Assembly: GCF_030382115.1 (NCBI RefSeq)
Contig: NZ_JAUDRJ010000003.1
Location: 2,026,782 to 2,070,744 of the forward strand
Length of the DNA stretch: 43,963 nt
Source: Nostoc sp. GT001
Lineage (GTDB): Bacteria > Cyanobacteriota > Cyanobacteriia > Cyanobacteriales > Nostocaceae
Reading direction: 5' to 3'
Shown here: one piece after another, positions 25,111 to 33,594 of the stretch
Layout of the letters: each line of letters opens with the position of its first letter
Numbering within the stretch: the stretch's first letter is position 1
Translations under genes and position numbers: made by a program
Notes under the pieces: model-generated
The model's database searches: none
What the model saw: the letters and a program-made list of their open reading frames with translations, nothing else
Told to the model about the DNA's origin: nothing

Positions 25111-25886
25111 TGCCACCATCTTTAACACTTTTCCATAGCTTACTTCTCTTTAGTACTGCTTTCATTGCAGGTGGCTTAAATGCTGTAGCTGGTGGTGGAA
25201 GTTTTATCACATTTCCAACTCTCATCTTTACAGGTGTACCCCCGATCGCAGCTAACGCCACCAATAATACTGCAATTTGGGTGGCTGCCCTAGCCAGTGC
25301 TGGAGCATATCGTCAAGATTTGGGCATCGAGCGGCGAGATTTTTTACTTCTATGTGGCGTCAGTTTAGTTGGTGGCATGATTGGCTCCATAGCTTTGTTG
25401 TATACATCGCCAGATGTCTTTAAAAAGCTGATTCCCTATCTATTGCTGCTAGCAACAGTTGTGTTTACCTTTGGCGAACCGTTCAAAAAGTGGTTGCAGC
25501 GTCGAAACCAGAATACATCACCGGAATCTGTACCGTTGTTTAATTTAGCACTAGCTCAACTAGCGATCGCCATCTATGGCGGTTTCTTCGGCGCAGGTAT
25601 AGGGATTTTAATGCTGGCAACTCTGACATTGTTAGGTATCAAAAGTATCCACAAAATGAATGCTTTCAAGACATTTTTAGGGAGTTGTATCAATGGTATT
25701 GCGATCGTTCCATTTCTTTTTGCAGGTGTGATTGCTTGGCATCAAGCTATTTTGATGGCAGTCGGTGGCTCTCTTGGTGGTTACTTAAGTGCCCATTATG
25801 CTCGTAAACTTGAACCGCACTTAATTCGGAAATTTGTGATGATTGTTGCTTTTAGCATGACTGCCTACTTTTTTATTCACGGTTAA
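25110..25886 (+). CDS. TSUP family (TauE/SafE) anion permease
   Basis: Membrane protein of 258 aa with about eight helices, of the TauE/SafE (TSUP) family that moves sulfite, sulfonates or related organic anions. Typical are AFIAGGLNAVAGGGSFITFP with the Gly-rich turn and YGGFFGAGIGILMLATLTLL in the second half. It starts within the stop of the HAD gene (TAATG). A TauD-like dioxygenase lies 2 kb upstream; sulfite release and export could be linked, but the EamA gene intervenes and joint control is not shown. Confidence 0.86.
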   Translation: MPPSLTLFHSLLLFSTAFIAGGLNAVAGGGSFITFPTLIFTGVPPIAANATNNTAIWVAALASAGAYRQDLGIERRDFLLLCGVSLVGGMIGSIALLYTSPDVFKKLIPYLLLLATVVFTFGEPFKKWLQRRNQNTSPESVPLFNLALAQLAIAIYGGFFGAGIGILMLATLTLLGIKSIHKMNAFKTFLGSCINGIAIVPFLFAGVIAWHQAILMAVGGSLGGYLSAHYARKLEPHLIRKFVMIVAFSMTAYFFIHG

Positions 25887-25996
25887 AAACTGGGAACTAC
25901 TCAGGGGTGATGTATGGAAGCATCAAACAAATCACAAGTCATTTGAAAGAGTGCATAATCGGGAGCATCTCACTTTTGTAAAAATACATGTGTCCT

Positions 25997-26104
25997 GGCG
26001 AATGGAACTCGCGGCTATACAGACAAAACCCACCTACGTGGGTTTCAAATTCTTTAAGTCCGCGTAGGCGGACTTCGTTTGTGTAGCCGCGATTTCTAAT
26101 CGCC
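25997..26104. repeat. nested foldback element with two inner hairpins
   Basis: Outer arms GGCGAATGGAACTCGCGGCT (from 25997) and TAGCCGCGATTTCTAATCGC (to 26104) are inverted. Inside are AAACCCAC/GTGGGTTT (26026-26045, loop CTAC) and AAGTCCGC/GCGGACTT (26056-26075, loop GTAG). The left outer arm recurs at 33444-33475 with another inner hairpin. Apart from this element, 25887-26279 holds no evident gene. Confidence 0.7.
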
Positions 26105-26279
26105 TGGTATATTTGCATTGCCAGTATGAGTTTCAAAACTATCACTAGTATTTTAGTTAGATATTAGCTGCCAGAAAAGATAGTCAGTGGCGATAATACT
26201 AGCTTTACCTGATTTCAAATTTTGTTAGGTTTGCCATTATTACTCTCCAATGTTTTTGAGTTGTTTAATAAAAAAATCA

Positions 26280-26711
26280 TTAATGGGGATGCCCACAATT
26301 TTGTAAAGTATTTTCAAAACGCGTTTCAAACACTCTCTTATGCCCGTTTTCATCTAAATAACGCACTTTTAAATTAATAACTATGACATCGCGAGCATCA
26401 TATCCAAATATACGATCTAAAAATGAAGAATGTCGAATCTCGTAAGGGCCACCGGGATTTATAGAACAGCAGTCTGGATTTTGTTTGATATATTCATCAA
26501 AACTTGCATACTTGATGTAGTTGTAACTGCTTCGTCCTAAATCTGTTCGCTCATTTTGATAATCAAAAACCATTCCAAATCTCTCCTCATCGCTGAGATA
26601 ACGCATTTTGGCAAAGCAGAAGCCTGAATAATTTAAGCTAAAGTATATGCTTAAAATGGTTATTGGTAAGCCGATGAAAAGGAAAATAGCTAAAACACAG
26701 GTGCGGTGCAT
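26280..26711 (-). CDS. membrane-anchored hypothetical protein
   Basis: A 143-residue protein with an N-terminal hydrophobic segment (CVLAIFLFIGLPITILSIYF, about residues 5-24), probably an anchor or signal. The remainder is polar, with Tyr/Asp-rich stretches, a Cys pair (NPDCCSINPGG) and a beta-type C-terminal part (VIVINLKVRYLDENGHKRVF). I recognise no family. It stands alone between two repeat-bearing gaps. The codon pattern looks protein-like throughout, so the gene is probably real. Confidence 0.6.
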   Translation of the reverse strand: MHRTCVLAIFLFIGLPITILSIYFSLNYSGFCFAKMRYLSDEERFGMVFDYQNERTDLGRSSYNYIKYASFDEYIKQNPDCCSINPGGPYEIRHSSFLDRIFGYDARDVIVINLKVRYLDENGHKRVFETRFENTLQNCGHPH

Positions 26712-26813
26712 TATTGTATTTGTGGGAATTTACATAGTTCTTCAGCCAAAACATCTTTCGGTCAAATCTCGCTACTACCTAAAAGATTTGTAGGAGCCGT
26801 GATAATTGGGTTG

Positions 26814-26842
26814 TCTCGTTCCAGCGGAGGCTAGGAACGAGA
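26814..26842. repeat. hairpin TCTCGTTCC/GGAACGAGA
   Basis: TCTCGTTCC (26814-26822) pairs with GGAACGAGA (26834-26842) around AGCGGAGGCTA. It lies behind the PEP-CTERM gene, between two minus-strand genes, and may end its transcript. Confidence 0.5.
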
Positions 26843-26902
26843 TTTGAAAAGGATTAAACGTTGGTTGTAGAGCTAACTTTTGCTTGGCTATGCTTCAAAA
26901 TA

Positions 26903-27577
26903 TCAGGTGCATTTAATTTTTTGAGTATAAAACCTAGCTGCTAAAAGAGCCGCACCTGCTACTAAAGTTGCTAGTACACTATCAGGTTCAGGTACGGCAG
27001 TAACTTGAGCATCAATTCGTGCAGTTCCAGCAAACAAACCGGTCAATTTAGAGTCGCCTAATATATCAGCAAACTCTGGAGAAATCAACAATTGAACATC
27101 AGGGATGGTTAAATTTTGGCCATCAAATGCCACAAGTCCCGGAGCGCTCAAATCAAACAAAATTGTATTTAAAGAAAATGTATCTCTTAAAACAAGTCCA
27201 CTGGCACCTGTGACAGTACGTTCTGGAGCAAAACCGATTGAAAAGTCACCAACAGTAATTTGATCGTTGAATGTAACAGTACCAGTATGCTCGATTGTAC
27301 CTGAGAGCGGAGTAAAACCGCCCTTGTCACTGAACGTGAAGTTAGTAAGCGAGTCGATGTTGAAGCCAACTAAATAATTGCTAGGAATTGGTGCAACTGT
27401 CTGATTAGTACCTGTCAAGTTTAGCCCAATACTACTAAGAATCTCTTCGTGATCGCGATCGATGCTGGTGACTCCAGATATCACTTTAAAAGTTGCAGCT
27501 TCTACCTGTATGGGTGCTATTGAGATAAAAGCTGCTGTCGTACAACCAAGAATCCCTACAAACTGAAAAAAATGCAT
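26903..27577 (-). CDS. PEP-CTERM sorted exported protein
   Basis: A 224-residue exported protein. The N-terminus has a signal peptide (about residues 1-27, ending QVEAATF). The C-terminus has the PEP-CTERM signal: AVPEPDSVLATLVAGAALLA, then a basic tail RFYTQKIKCT. Such proteins are processed at the membrane by an exosortase and sent to the cell surface or extracellular matrix. The middle part is beta-rich with many Thr, Gly and Asp (TFSDKGGFTPLSGTIEHTG), with no catalytic motif. The exosortase is not in this window. It may be a matrix or sheath protein. Confidence 0.8.
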   Translation of the reverse strand: MHFFQFVGILGCTTAAFISIAPIQVEAATFKVISGVTSIDRDHEEILSSIGLNLTGTNQTVAPIPSNYLVGFNIDSLTNFTFSDKGGFTPLSGTIEHTGTVTFNDQITVGDFSIGFAPERTVTGASGLVLRDTFSLNTILFDLSAPGLVAFDGQNLTIPDVQLLISPEFADILGDSKLTGLFAGTARIDAQVTAVPEPDSVLATLVAGAALLAARFYTQKIKCT

Positions 27578-28013
27578 ATATATTTCTGATGATCTTCGTA
27601 GTTTATTTTACATAAAAAATGTCATTTATTAATCTATAAGGTCAGAAATTACTGCTAACCAACTATTCTCAAAAGTTAAGACTAGGCAAAAGTCTAGTTA
27701 ATAGCAAAATTCCAATCATATAGTTACAAATGCAAAATTAACTAAGCGGGTACAAATAAAAATTACTACTCAAAATAAGGCGTATAGCTTAATTTATAAA
27801 GCATTAAGTAGAGAAGATGAAAAAAATATAGTTACGTTTAATTATGTCCAATCTAAATTATTTATGAGCCAATTTTAAAATCCCTCTCCCAAGGTTAGGA
27901 GAGGGATTGAGGGTCAGGGTTTTTGATTCATGCAAGAAGTCTAATTAGGCATTTGCAGACTCTAACTGAGAACCAAAGAAAGCTGATTTATTATCGCCGA
28001 TTTACTTCTTAGT
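27578..28013. other. AT-rich intergenic region with one hairpin
   Basis: The 436-bp gap upstream of the PEP-CTERM gene is very AT-rich. AATCCCTCTCC (27879-27889) pairs with GGAGAGGGATT (27898-27908), a likely terminator for the kinase-linked gene from the other side. It probably includes the PEP-CTERM promoter, but no clear boxes or genes were found. Confidence 0.5.
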
Positions 28014-28475
28014 TCACAAACTTGTTCTAATCCACCAGCTTATTTTCTCCAAATTAGGACCTATTTCCTGCCAAAAGCTTGCTGATGAGTCTGTTTCTCT
28101 TGTTGCTGCGAGTATTTTATCTATACTGTCGAAGTTTTTTTGAATCAACTGCTTATCTAGTTTAGGAATATCTAATTTCAGATATTTCAAACGGTTGGGT
28201 AACTCTACTTTCTCTTGTGTCGGCAAGTGGGCAATCTGAGCAACTTGTTCTAAAATTTTGTCTACTGATACAATTATTTCTTGCAAGGTGGGCTTTTTAG
28301 TTTGTAATTGTAAATCTTTTTCTTCAAAGGCTTCTTCTTGATTACCTAACTTTACTAAAACTATTTTGACAAAGAAAATATTGTAATCTACCTCACTAAC
28401 TTCACCCACTTGCTGATAATATTTTCCACTTTTATTTATAACTACTATGTCACCTTTCTCAATTCTGTTGTTCAT
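28014..28475 (-). CDS. hypothetical protein with SH3/KOW-like N-terminus
   Basis: A 153-residue soluble protein. The first 55 residues (KGDIVVINKSGKYYQQVGEV and following strands) resemble a small SH3-like or KOW-type barrel. The rest is helical (LQEIIVSVDKILEQVAQIAH, then LKYLKLDIPKLDKQLIQKNF). There is no signal peptide or catalytic motif. It lies 26 bp downstream of the kinase-FGE gene on the same strand and is very likely co-transcribed, perhaps as substrate, adaptor or inhibitor of that kinase. The family is not known to me. Confidence 0.65.
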   Translation of the reverse strand: MNNRIEKGDIVVINKSGKYYQQVGEVSEVDYNIFFVKIVLVKLGNQEEAFEEKDLQLQTKKPTLQEIIVSVDKILEQVAQIAHLPTQEKVELPNRLKYLKLDIPKLDKQLIQKNFDSIDKILAATRETDSSASFWQEIGPNLEKISWWIRTSL

Positions 28476-28501
28476 AATTTATATAGCCTAGTATTAAATT
28501 A

Positions 28502-30340
28502 CTAAATAATCTCCTCTACAGAAAATACTACTCTAAAGCCACAAACCCTCAGTCCACCGTCTGACTCATTCCAGCTACGGCTAGCGCTGCGACACAGTTC
28601 TGCACTGAAACTCCAAGAACCACCGCGTAGCACCCGACGATTTATATCACCGCCAACTTCCCAAGCTGTTCCATCTAAGGGTGCGTCATTGTAATTGTTA
28701 TGCCACGAATCAGCACACCATTCCCAAACTAACCCGTGCATATCGTACAATCCAAAGGCGTTGGCGACTTCAAAACTACCGACGTTTGTTGTTTCTTTAC
28801 GGAATTTGCTTTTTGGTTCCATAGTGCAGCTGACTAACTCAGAGGTAATCGTTTCGCCAAAGTGGAATGAGGTTGTAGTTCCAGCCCGACAAGCATATTC
28901 CCATTCCGCTTCACTTGGTAAACGATAGTCGCGTCCAGTTTTTTCTGATAGCCTGAGACAGAATTCTACAGCCTCATACCAAGATACATTTTCTACTGGT
29001 CTATCTAAACCTTTGAATTTCGATGGATGGGGATTTAAAGCTTGTTTGACTTTGGGTAAAGCTGCTACTACTCTCCACTGTGCTTGAGTTACAGGAAATT
29101 TCCCCATAAAAAATGGTTCAACGGTAACTTGATGTCGAGGACGTTCGTCAGCATCTCCTTCAAATTCTGGTGAACCCATCATGTAAGTCCCACCAGGAAT
29201 CGATACCATTTCTAATGTGACAGACTTACCTAATTCTTCAGCAAAGAAGTTTGCATTACAGTTCATGCGGTTTACTTCTCTACCACCTGTGTCTACTGTC
29301 ACTACGTTAAATTCAAAGGTTTCTAATGGGGGTAATGGGACGATTACTTTTTGTGGTAGCGGCGGTAATATAGGTTGAGGCATCGAAACAATTTTTAAGG
29401 CAATAGGTTCAATGTTCGATGTGGCTAACTCTACATCGTTGATGACTTCTACTGCTGTTTGATACCTTTCACTCGGTAGATGTTTGAGTAATTTATCTAA
29501 AATTTTTCCTAATTCGTCGCTGATAGTAATACCTTTTTCTTGTAAACGTTCGCGCCACAACCACTTAGCGCTCATGGCATCATAAATAGGGTCATTAATC
29601 TGTCCAGAAGCATCCTGCAAGGGCAAACATTGAGTTAAAAGACGCACACAAGTTACGCCCAAAGCATACAAATCACTGCCGTGACAAGCAAATCCAGCCA
29701 TTTGTTCTGTTGGGGCATAGCCAAGGGTATAAATTACTGTAGCTTGTCTTCCGATACTGGTTTGTGTTACTTGTTTAGCACCGCCAAAGTCAATTAATAC
29801 GGGTTTTTCATCACTTGCACGGCGGATGATATTTTCTGGTTTAATATCGCGATGAATGACGTTATGAGTATGAATAAATTGCAGAACTGGCAATAAATCA
29901 GCTAAAAGTTCCCAAATTTGTTGTTCGCCATAAATTTGTTGCTGAACTTCTTGTAAAAGAGTTTTTCCTTGAATAAATTCTTGTACGAGATACAAGCTAG
30001 TACCTTGTTCAAAATAAGCTAGTAATCTGGGAATTTGCGTATGATTTTCTCCCAGTTCATACAACCGAAAAGCCTCTTCTTTGAAAAATTCTGCGGCTTT
30101 AGTGCGTTGTCCTGTTCCCTGAAACTGCGGGAAAAATTGCTTGATGACGCAAGGGGCGTTTAGTCTGTCTACATCTTCTGTAGCATAGGTTCTACTAAAT
30201 CCACCTTCGCCTAATAGTCTTAATACGCGATAACGGTTTCTGAGAAGTTTACCAAAGTTGCTTTGTCCGCAACTCACGCAAAATCTATTGCTATCAGAGT
30301 TGAATGGATTTGAGCAATTGGGATTTTGGCAGATTTGCAT
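28502..30340 (-). CDS. zinc-ribbon Ser/Thr kinase fused to an FGE-sulfatase (SUMF1-like) domain
   Basis: A 612-residue three-part protein. Residues 1-25 form a zinc ribbon with C4, C9, C21 and C24. A Hanks-type Ser/Thr kinase follows (about 35-310): glycine loop LGEGGFSRTY (43-52), catalytic Lys in CVIKQFF, VIHRDIKPEN and LIDFGGAKQ. After a proline-rich linker (ILPPLPQKVIVPLPPLETF) comes an FGE-sulfatase domain (about 375-608): MVSIPGGTYMMGS, NVSWYEAVEFC, YRLPSEAEWEYACRAG and DMHGLVWEWCADSW. Aligned with formylglycine-generating enzymes, one of the two active-site Cys is missing (GGSWSFSAELC), so it is probably a binding rather than catalytic domain. The C-terminus (residues 573-605) resembles the variable region of diversity-generating retroelement targets. 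Confidence 0.9.
   Translation of the reverse strand: MQICQNPNCSNPFNSDSNRFCVSCGQSNFGKLLRNRYRVLRLLGEGGFSRTYATEDVDRLNAPCVIKQFFPQFQGTGQRTKAAEFFKEEAFRLYELGENHTQIPRLLAYFEQGTSLYLVQEFIQGKTLLQEVQQQIYGEQQIWELLADLLPVLQFIHTHNVIHRDIKPENIIRRASDEKPVLIDFGGAKQVTQTSIGRQATVIYTLGYAPTEQMAGFACHGSDLYALGVTCVRLLTQCLPLQDASGQINDPIYDAMSAKWLWRERLQEKGITISDELGKILDKLLKHLPSERYQTAVEVINDVELATSNIEPIALKIVSMPQPILPPLPQKVIVPLPPLETFEFNVVTVDTGGREVNRMNCNANFFAEELGKSVTLEMVSIPGGTYMMGSPEFEGDADERPRHQVTVEPFFMGKFPVTQAQWRVVAALPKVKQALNPHPSKFKGLDRPVENVSWYEAVEFCLRLSEKTGRDYRLPSEAEWEYACRAGTTTSFHFGETITSELVSCTMEPKSKFRKETTNVGSFEVANAFGLYDMHGLVWEWCADSWHNNYNDAPLDGTAWEVGGDINRRVLRGGSWSFSAELCRSASRSWNESDGGLRVCGFRVVFSVEEII
28526..28624 (-). other. candidate variable region of a diversity-generating retroelement target
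   Basis: The last part of the FGE-type domain reads GGSWSFSAELCRSASRSWNE, then SDGGLRVCGFRVV. In known cyanobacterial DGR targets this position has GGSW, CRSA-R and GFRVV as fixed points, with variable residues (often Asn in the template) between. Here the positions between the fixed points are S, F, S, L, S, S, W, E, G, G, L, V and C, as expected after mutation of AAY codons at several of them. No reverse transcriptase or template repeat is in the window, so this is inference. Confidence 0.35.
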
Positions 30341-30665
30341 AATGAGGGGGAAATAGCATCTTCTCCAAAGTTAGCCCCAATATTATCTAATTGAAAACAG
30401 TTATGTAGAGAAGCGAACACGGAAGTTGATTTATGTGCTTAAAACTATCTTTCACACGAGGGCATAAGAATGAATAAATTATATTTATTGACTTATCTAT
30501 ACGATGACGTTGTGTTAGCAGAAAGTACGGCACATTGCCATAATGTTTGGGCGTTAGGCTTGCCGTAATGCACCCTCAATTTTAATATAGCTGTTGTTTA
30601 CTATCTAAAAAAGTTCACGAAGAACGAAATCACCTACCTATAACTTTTATTGCCAATTGCGACTA
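30341..30665. other. intergenic region with a dispersed repeat
   Basis: Between the kinase gene and the potC-like gene (both minus) are a CATTGCCATAATG palindrome near 30535 and GCGTTAGGCTTGCCGTAATG-type dispersed sequence. The kinase promoter should lie at 30341-30450, but no distinct boxes were identified. No gene is seen. Confidence 0.4.
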
Positions 30666-31517
30666 TTATTTAAAAGTTTTATTTTCTCCAGAAGCGCGAA
30701 TTAATTCCGCTACAAGGGCAATGATCGCAGATACTAAAATTAACATGACACTCAGCGCGTTAATATCAGGTTTAACTCCGCTTCTAATGCGGCTAAAAAT
30801 TTCCATTGGCAAGGTGTTAGAACCACTACCAGCAGTAAAACTAGCAATAAGAAAGTCATCTAGGCTAAGAACAAAAGCCAAGAGACAACCAGCGACAATC
30901 CCAGGCATTAATTGAGGTAGCAATACTTTGATGAAAGCTTGGGTTGGTGTTGCACCTAAATCTAGTGCTGCTTCTTCTAAGTGTGGATCTAAATTAGTCA
31001 GTCGGGAAGCAACCACAAGTCCGACATAAGCCAGACAAAACACCACATGGGCTGCAACTATTGTCCATAAACTCAAAGGTATCGCAAAGGCTGCTAGACA
31101 TACTAGGGTAGCCACTGCGATCGCAATATCGGGAATAATCAATGGTAGGTAAGCAATACCCCGATACAATTTTTTACCAGGAAATTCGTAATGCGCCAAC
31201 CCAACTGCCATCAAGGTTCCCAGTACTGCGGAAATTGCCACGGCACAACCAGCAACGATCATACTGTTTTGCAAAGCTGATAAGATGCGATCGTCACTGA
31301 ACAACTTACGATACCAATCGAGAGTGAATCCTTGCCAATTTGCACTGTAGGGTGACTGATTGAAGCTATAAAAGCCAAGTACTAGTATGGGCAGGTACAT
31401 GAACACAAATATCAACAGTGAGAAAACCGCCTGCCATGAGACACGCGGTTTTTTGAGAGATGGAGAGATATTCACGTTTATTTTATATATATTATTGATA
31501 GCAATATAAAATAGCAT
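30666..31517 (-). CDS. potC: polyamine-type ABC transporter permease (PotC-like)
   Basis: Inner-membrane permease of a spermidine/putrescine-type ABC importer (283 aa), with six hydrophobic segments. Typical PotC features are MYLPILVLGFYSFNQSPYSA near the start, the EAA loop LEEAALDLGATPTQAFIKVL and FVLSLDDFLIASFTAGSGSN. The first 20 residues precede a basic region and could be extra; an internal start is possible. In most genomes potA, potB and potD lie next to potC; here no partner is within the window, so it would depend on partners elsewhere. Other substrates (Fe3+, thiamine, opines) cannot be excluded. Confidence 0.85.
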   Translation of the reverse strand: MLFYIAINNIYKINVNISPSLKKPRVSWQAVFSLLIFVFMYLPILVLGFYSFNQSPYSANWQGFTLDWYRKLFSDDRILSALQNSMIVAGCAVAISAVLGTLMAVGLAHYEFPGKKLYRGIAYLPLIIPDIAIAVATLVCLAAFAIPLSLWTIVAAHVVFCLAYVGLVVASRLTNLDPHLEEAALDLGATPTQAFIKVLLPQLMPGIVAGCLLAFVLSLDDFLIASFTAGSGSNTLPMEIFSRIRSGVKPDINALSVMLILVSAIIALVAELIRASGENKTFK

Positions 31518-32349
31518 ATTTTATGCAATAAGTCAATTACGATTTAAAATTTATTTATCGAACCGCAGAGGCACAGAGAACGCAGAGATTTTATGAGTCA
31601 TTTTAATGTGATTCTCGCTTCTCTACGAGACGGTGCGCGATCGCTCGAATTCAAAATTCAAAAAGGGATACAAGCCCCTAAATTTATGAGGCGTTCAGGA
31701 GGTCGAAAAAAGACGAAAAATAACCCCTAAAATCAAGCAATAAAATTAGGCAGATTTCAACATAACACAACGAGCGGAACGGTTCGGGTTAGATTTTTTG
31801 CTTTTTTTCATACAAATTTAAAAGTCAGGTTAATTTTACTTTTAGGAACTTGGATAGAAATTCTCATAAAAATTGCTACTTCTGATTTCAAAGTAACTAC
31901 TTTACGAAAATTTACCTTTTCTTCGGCTAGAGATGATCCTTTAGAGTACGGAAAGCCGCCCAAAGAGTGTCTACAGACTTTATTCTTTAATTAACATTTT
32001 AAAATTGGATGATTGATGTCTATAAATAGAGCTTTTTCAGTCAAAGCTACCTTTTAATGACAGTTTTTGATGATTATAGAAAGTTTCTGTTTAGAAAAAA
32101 ACTTCTATTGAAAACTAATATAAATAACATAAAAATTAATAAATCAGAATACAGCTACCTCTTTAGGAGTGGGTAATTTCCGTACTAGGATAGACAAACA
32201 ATATAGAAGGTACAGCTTAAGATTTAAGGGAAATTGTTAATAAGTTTAGTATCTGAAGTTACTTTCTGATGCCAAGGTGGATAAATTACAAGCACTAAAA
32301 CAACAGAAATAAAAAACTTCTAATTCAAGTTTTATTTTTTAGGAGGTTT
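31518..32349. other. long AT-rich intergenic region without a gene
   Basis: This 832-bp space between divergent potC-like and glycosyltransferase genes has no credible open frame. It holds the GCAGAGGCACAGAGAACGCA repeat near 31564 and one HIP1-like GCGATCGC with a neighbouring TCAAAATTCAAAA run near 31640. Its size would allow a long 5' leader or a small RNA, but I see no known RNA fold. The final TTTAGGAGGTTTGTG gives the start site of the next gene. Confidence 0.5.
32342..32347 (+). promoter_or_regulatory. ribosome binding site AGGAGG
   Basis: AGGAGG lies five bases before the ATG of the glycosyltransferase and fixes its start at 32353 or the adjacent in-frame position 32350; the upstream codon choice is minor. 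Confidence 0.6.
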
Positions 32350-33429
32350 GTGATGAAAATTGCTCAATTAGCTCCACTGTGGGAGAGAGTTCCGCCTCCA
32401 GCTTATGGTGGCATAGAGTTAGTAGTAGGGTTACTGACCGATGAGTTAGTCCGACGCGGACATGAAGTAACTTTATTTGCATCGGGAGATTCTATTAGTC
32501 TAGCAAAACTAACTTCAGTTCATCCCCGCGCTCTCAGACTCGATCCTACTATCAAAGATTACGGCATTTACGAGATGCTGAATCTAGCTTCGGTGTACGA
32601 ACGCGCAGAAGAGTTTGATATTATTCACTCCCATATCGGACATGGGGCGTTGGCTTACGCAAATCTGGTAAAAACTCCTACGGTTCACACGTTGCACGGT
32701 ATTTTTACTCCTGACAACGAAAAGATGTTTAGTTTTGGTAAAAAACAACCCTACATCAATATTTCTGATGCACAACGAGAACCACGGTTAGGATTGAACT
32801 ATGTAGCGACGGTTTACAACGGGATTGATGTCAGCAGTTATGAGTTTCACTCCCAACCAGAAGCTCCTCCTTACTTAGCGTTTTTAGGTCGGATGTCTCC
32901 AGAGAAGGGAGCGCACTTAGCTATAGAAATTGCCAAAGAAACTGGTTGGCATTTAAAAATGGCAGGTAAGATTGATGTCGTTGATGTGGAATACTTTGAG
33001 AAGGAAATTAAACCACATATTGACGGAGAGCAAATTGAGTATCTGGGTGAAGCTAACCATGCTCAAAAAAATGCCCTAATGGGAGGTGCAGTAGCAACTC
33101 TATTCCCCATCACTTGGCGGGAACCATTTGGATTGGTGATGGTAGAGTCAATGGCTTCTGGTACGCCAGTGATTGCGATGAAATTGGGGTCTACTGAAGA
33201 GGTAATTTCTCACGGCAAGACGGGTTTCCTCTGCAATAATATTCAAGAGTGCATCAGTGCCATCGATCGCGTCATCGAGTTAGACCGTTATGCTTGTCGT
33301 CAGTATGTCGAAAACCTTTTCAGCGTTGAACACATGACCGATGGCTATGAAGCGGTTTATCAACAAATAATCGCAGAACGATTTTCTCAGAATGGGCGCT
33401 ATCGCAGTTTGGTTGATTTAGCTAGCTAG
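32350..33429 (+). CDS. glycosyltransferase family 4 protein
   Basis: Retaining GT-B glycosyltransferase (359 aa) that transfers a sugar from a nucleotide-sugar donor, most likely in polysaccharide, glycolipid or exopolysaccharide synthesis. The N-terminal acceptor domain starts KIAQLAPLWERVPPPAYGGI with the Gly-rich loop typical of GT4. The C-terminal donor domain begins YLAFLGRMSPEKGAHLAIEI and contains the E-x7-E motif in REPFGLVMVESMASGTPVI. No membrane segment is seen, so it is cytosolic or peripheral. An AGGAGG site lies just upstream. It stands alone, with a long non-coding leader and a foldback element behind it. The donor sugar is not predictable. Confidence 0.9.
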   Translation: MMKIAQLAPLWERVPPPAYGGIELVVGLLTDELVRRGHEVTLFASGDSISLAKLTSVHPRALRLDPTIKDYGIYEMLNLASVYERAEEFDIIHSHIGHGALAYANLVKTPTVHTLHGIFTPDNEKMFSFGKKQPYINISDAQREPRLGLNYVATVYNGIDVSSYEFHSQPEAPPYLAFLGRMSPEKGAHLAIEIAKETGWHLKMAGKIDVVDVEYFEKEIKPHIDGEQIEYLGEANHAQKNALMGGAVATLFPITWREPFGLVMVESMASGTPVIAMKLGSTEEVISHGKTGFLCNNIQECISAIDRVIELDRYACRQYVENLFSVEHMTDGYEAVYQQIIAERFSQNGRYRSLVDLAS

Positions 33430-33443
33430 TAATCTTACAGCCT

Positions 33444-33519
33444 TGGCGAATAGAATTCGCGGCTACACAAACATAGACGCTTTGCGGCTTCCCGCAGGGT
33501 AGCCCACGGAGGTGGGCTA
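33444..33519. repeat. partial nested foldback element
   Basis: GGCGAATAGAATTCGCGGCT (from 33444) matches the left outer arm of the element at 25997-26104. An inner hairpin TAGCCCAC/GTGGGCTA (33500-33519, loop GGAG) follows, and a GCGGCTTCCCGC stem lies between. The right outer arm is absent, so this is a truncated copy. Confidence 0.6.
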
Positions 33520-33594
33520 ATGCAAAATCAAGCCTTTTATCAAAAAAATCGCTATATTTACCAATTAGCAATTGCTAAAAGTAAATAAAGACTG

